Positions 7,180 to 8,303 of a DNA stretch of 8,303 bases are shown in pieces. The translations under genes were made by a program, and so were the position numbers. Positions within the stretch are counted from its first letter, which is position 1. Every line of letters starts with the position of its first letter. The DNA comes from an uncultured Leptolyngbya sp. Its GTDB lineage: Bacteria; Cyanobacteriota; Cyanobacteriia; Phormidesmidales; Phormidesmidaceae. The stretch is from assembly GCA_937899365.1 (NCBI GenBank), contig CALBPH010000391.1:1-8303 (forward strand), read 5' to 3'. Below the pieces are notes generated by a model, which was not told the origin of the DNA, searched no databases, and saw nothing but the letters and a program-made list of their open reading frames with translations.

Positions 7180-7911
7180 ATGGAAGTTATTCGGCTCGAT
7201 CAGGTTTCATTATGGCGGCGTACGCAAGAAGAGTTCTCCTACGATCTCAAACGTACGGCTTTATCGTTACTAGAGGGAAAATTTCGCACACCTAGCCGAA
7301 GGCAGGTTTTAAAGGATATTGATCTTGGGATTTCTGCCGGGGACAAAATCGGCATTATTGGGGCTAATGGGTCGGGGAAGTCCACTCTTTTAAAGGTGAT
7401 TTGTGGCATCCTTCAACCGACTAGTGGCACTGTGCGGGTGCGGGGCAATATTGCGCCGCTGATTGAGTTAGGGGCTGGCTTTGAGCCTGAGCTTTCTGTA
7501 ACTGATAATATTGTGATTTACGGTGTTCTTCTAGGCTTTTCTAGACAGGCGATGAAAGCGCGTGTTAGCAGTATTTTAGAGTTTGCAGAACTTGAGGGGT
7601 ATGCAAATATTCCTGTCAAAGGATTGTCATCGGGGATGGTGGCACGTCTGGCATTTGCGATCGCAACAGATATTCACCCTGATATTCTAGTGGTAGATGA
7701 AGTACTCTCCGTTGGAGACGAAAAGTTTAAGCAAAAAAGTAAGCAGAAAATGGATGAACTATGGAATGACAACACAACAGTTTTAGTCGTGTCCCATAGT
7801 ATGGATTTTATTCAAGAGTCCTGTGACTTAGCCATATGGATAAGTCAAGGCTGTATCCAATCTTTTGGGAAAGCAAGCGACGTGGTAGAGACATACTTAA
7901 ACTCACTGTAG
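7180..7911 (+). CDS. wzt: ABC exporter ATPase (Wzt-like, without carbohydrate-binding domain)
   Basis: This 243-residue cytoplasmic ATPase would power export of the lipid-linked glycan with the adjacent permease. Visible motifs: Walker A GANGSGKST (61-69), the Q-loop region near IELGAGFEPELSV (95-107), the signature LSSGMVARLAFA (149-160), in the SSGM form typical of Wzt and KpsT relatives, Walker B ILVVDE (169-174), a D-loop SVGD, and the switch histidine in VSHS (His206). An N-terminal extension of about 40 residues before the Walker A strand is usual for the family. It ends soon after the nucleotide-binding domain. Escherichia coli O9a Wzt, with a C-terminal glycan-binding domain, is about 430 residues, so that domain is absent. 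The nearest Shine-Dalgarno-like bases, TAGGG, touch the start, suggesting translational coupling to wzm. Confidence 0.94.
   Translation: MEVIRLDQVSLWRRTQEEFSYDLKRTALSLLEGKFRTPSRRQVLKDIDLGISAGDKIGIIGANGSGKSTLLKVICGILQPTSGTVRVRGNIAPLIELGAGFEPELSVTDNIVIYGVLLGFSRQAMKARVSSILEFAELEGYANIPVKGLSSGMVARLAFAIATDIHPDILVVDEVLSVGDEKFKQKSKQKMDELWNDNTTVLVVSHSMDFIQESCDLAIWISQGCIQSFGKASDVVETYLNSL
7657..7664. repeat. HIP1 octamer GCGATCGC
   Basis: GCGATCGC with flanking T and A, in the Wzt-like gene just after the ABC signature motif (Ala-Ile-Ala-Thr codons). It shows that this gene also carries the genome-wide cyanobacterial signature. Confidence 0.85.
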
Positions 7912-7938
7912 CTGCTACTGTTATCACTCTGCATAACG

Positions 7939-7944
7939 TGAGGA
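7939..7944 (+). promoter_or_regulatory. Shine-Dalgarno site of the methyltransferase gene
   Basis: TGAGGA ends 9 nt before the ATG at 7954. It supports that start and independent translation after the 42-nt gap that follows the Wzt-like gene. Confidence 0.55.
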
Positions 7945-7953
7945 TCTTCATTA

Positions 7954-8303
7954 ATGCAACATCGCACTCAGGGATATGCTTTTTTACAAGGACGTGGTTT
8001 AGAGATAGGTGCACTTAACCAGCCCGCATTAGTTCCCGATAAATGTGAAGTGGTTTACTGCGATGCTATCTCCAAGCAAGAAGCTATCCAATACTTCCCT
8101 GAAGTTGATGCAAATCTATTCGTAGATGTTGATTATATTGCTGATTTAGATAAGGAAAGTCTTTCCTCTTTTAGCGATGAAGAGTTTGACTTTGTCATCT
8201 TAAATCATGTGATTGAGCATGTGGCTAACCCCATTAGGGTGGTTCAATCGTTATTCCGTATTGTGAGCAGTGATGGAGTAGTTATTATTTCTGCGCAGGA
8301 CAA
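7954..8303 (+). CDS. SAM-dependent class I methyltransferase (partial, N-terminal 116 residues)
   Basis: The frame starts MQHRTQGYAFLQGRG and stays open to the right edge. Motif I is GRGLEIGALNQP (13-24), with Glu17 and Gly19 in the SAM-binding loop. An acidic residue follows the second strand (VVYCDA, Asp37). The FDFVILNHVIEHVANPIRVV block (78-97) and the SDGVVIIS strand (106-113) follow the Methyltransf_11/23 pattern. The GRGLEIGAL opening is common, in my recollection, in methyltransferases of O-antigen and cell-surface glycan loci, often next to Wzm/Wzt. The substrate could be a sugar hydroxyl or a nucleotide sugar; this cannot be told from a truncated protein. It probably belongs to the aminotransferase-wzm-wzt transcription unit. 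Its DNA is visibly richer in A and T than the left half of the window. Confidence 0.85.
   Translation, partial: MQHRTQGYAFLQGRGLEIGALNQPALVPDKCEVVYCDAISKQEAIQYFPEVDANLFVDVDYIADLDKESLSSFSDEEFDFVILNHVIEHVANPIRVVQSLFRIVSSDGVVIISAQD

Noticed and set aside
7808..8018. Short frames on both strands across the wzt/methyltransferase junction
   Set aside because: They overlap two well-supported genes and show no motif of their own.

Overview
The window looks like a cyanobacterial chromosome. A 31-residue PetL-like subunit of the cytochrome b6f complex is encoded at 989-1084. The octamer GCGATCGC (HIP1), over-represented in many cyanobacteria, occurs four times, and the LeuC fragment reads like cyanobacterial LeuC. 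No gene identifies the genus.

Layout. (1) 1-817, minus strand: the first 272 codons of leuC (3-isopropylmalate dehydratase large subunit), with its 3' part beyond the left edge. (2) 818-988: a short divergent intergenic stretch with a bulged hairpin in the leuC leader. (3) 989-1084, plus strand: petL, with a strong Shine-Dalgarno site. (4) About 1151-1208: a stem-loop flanked by an A-tract and a T-tract, placed to terminate both petL and the convergent polymerase/ligase gene. (5) 1201-5056, minus strand: a compact surface-polysaccharide unit transcribed GT4 glycosyltransferase -> WbaP-like phosphoglycosyltransferase -> Wzy/WaaL-like membrane protein. (6) 5057-5137: an 81-bp divergent spacer. 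(7) 5138-8303, plus strand: DegT/DnrJ/EryC1-family sugar aminotransferase, Wzm-like ABC-2 permease, Wzt-like ATPase, and the first part of a SAM-dependent methyltransferase cut by the right edge.

How the genes fit together. Regions 5-7 form one end of an O-antigen or exopolysaccharide locus. The WbaP homologue would load the first sugar phosphate onto undecaprenyl phosphate. The GT4 enzyme would extend the chain. The aminotransferase would supply an amino sugar nucleotide. Wzm/Wzt would export the lipid-linked glycan. The Wzy_C-type protein would polymerise it or ligate it to its acceptor. The methyltransferase might decorate or cap the glycan. Because export appears to be by an ABC transporter, a ligase role for the Wzy_C protein is at least as plausible as a polymerase role. 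The sugar structure cannot be deduced from this window.

Base composition falls towards the right edge, as is common in variable glycan loci. No tRNA, rRNA, CRISPR array or insertion sequence was seen. All gene-free stretches are under 300 bases. I found no convincing unknown system. The most notable points are the hidden petL, the mixed export/polymerisation logic, a linker insertion containing a HIP1 site in the aminotransferase, and the leuC leader hairpin.
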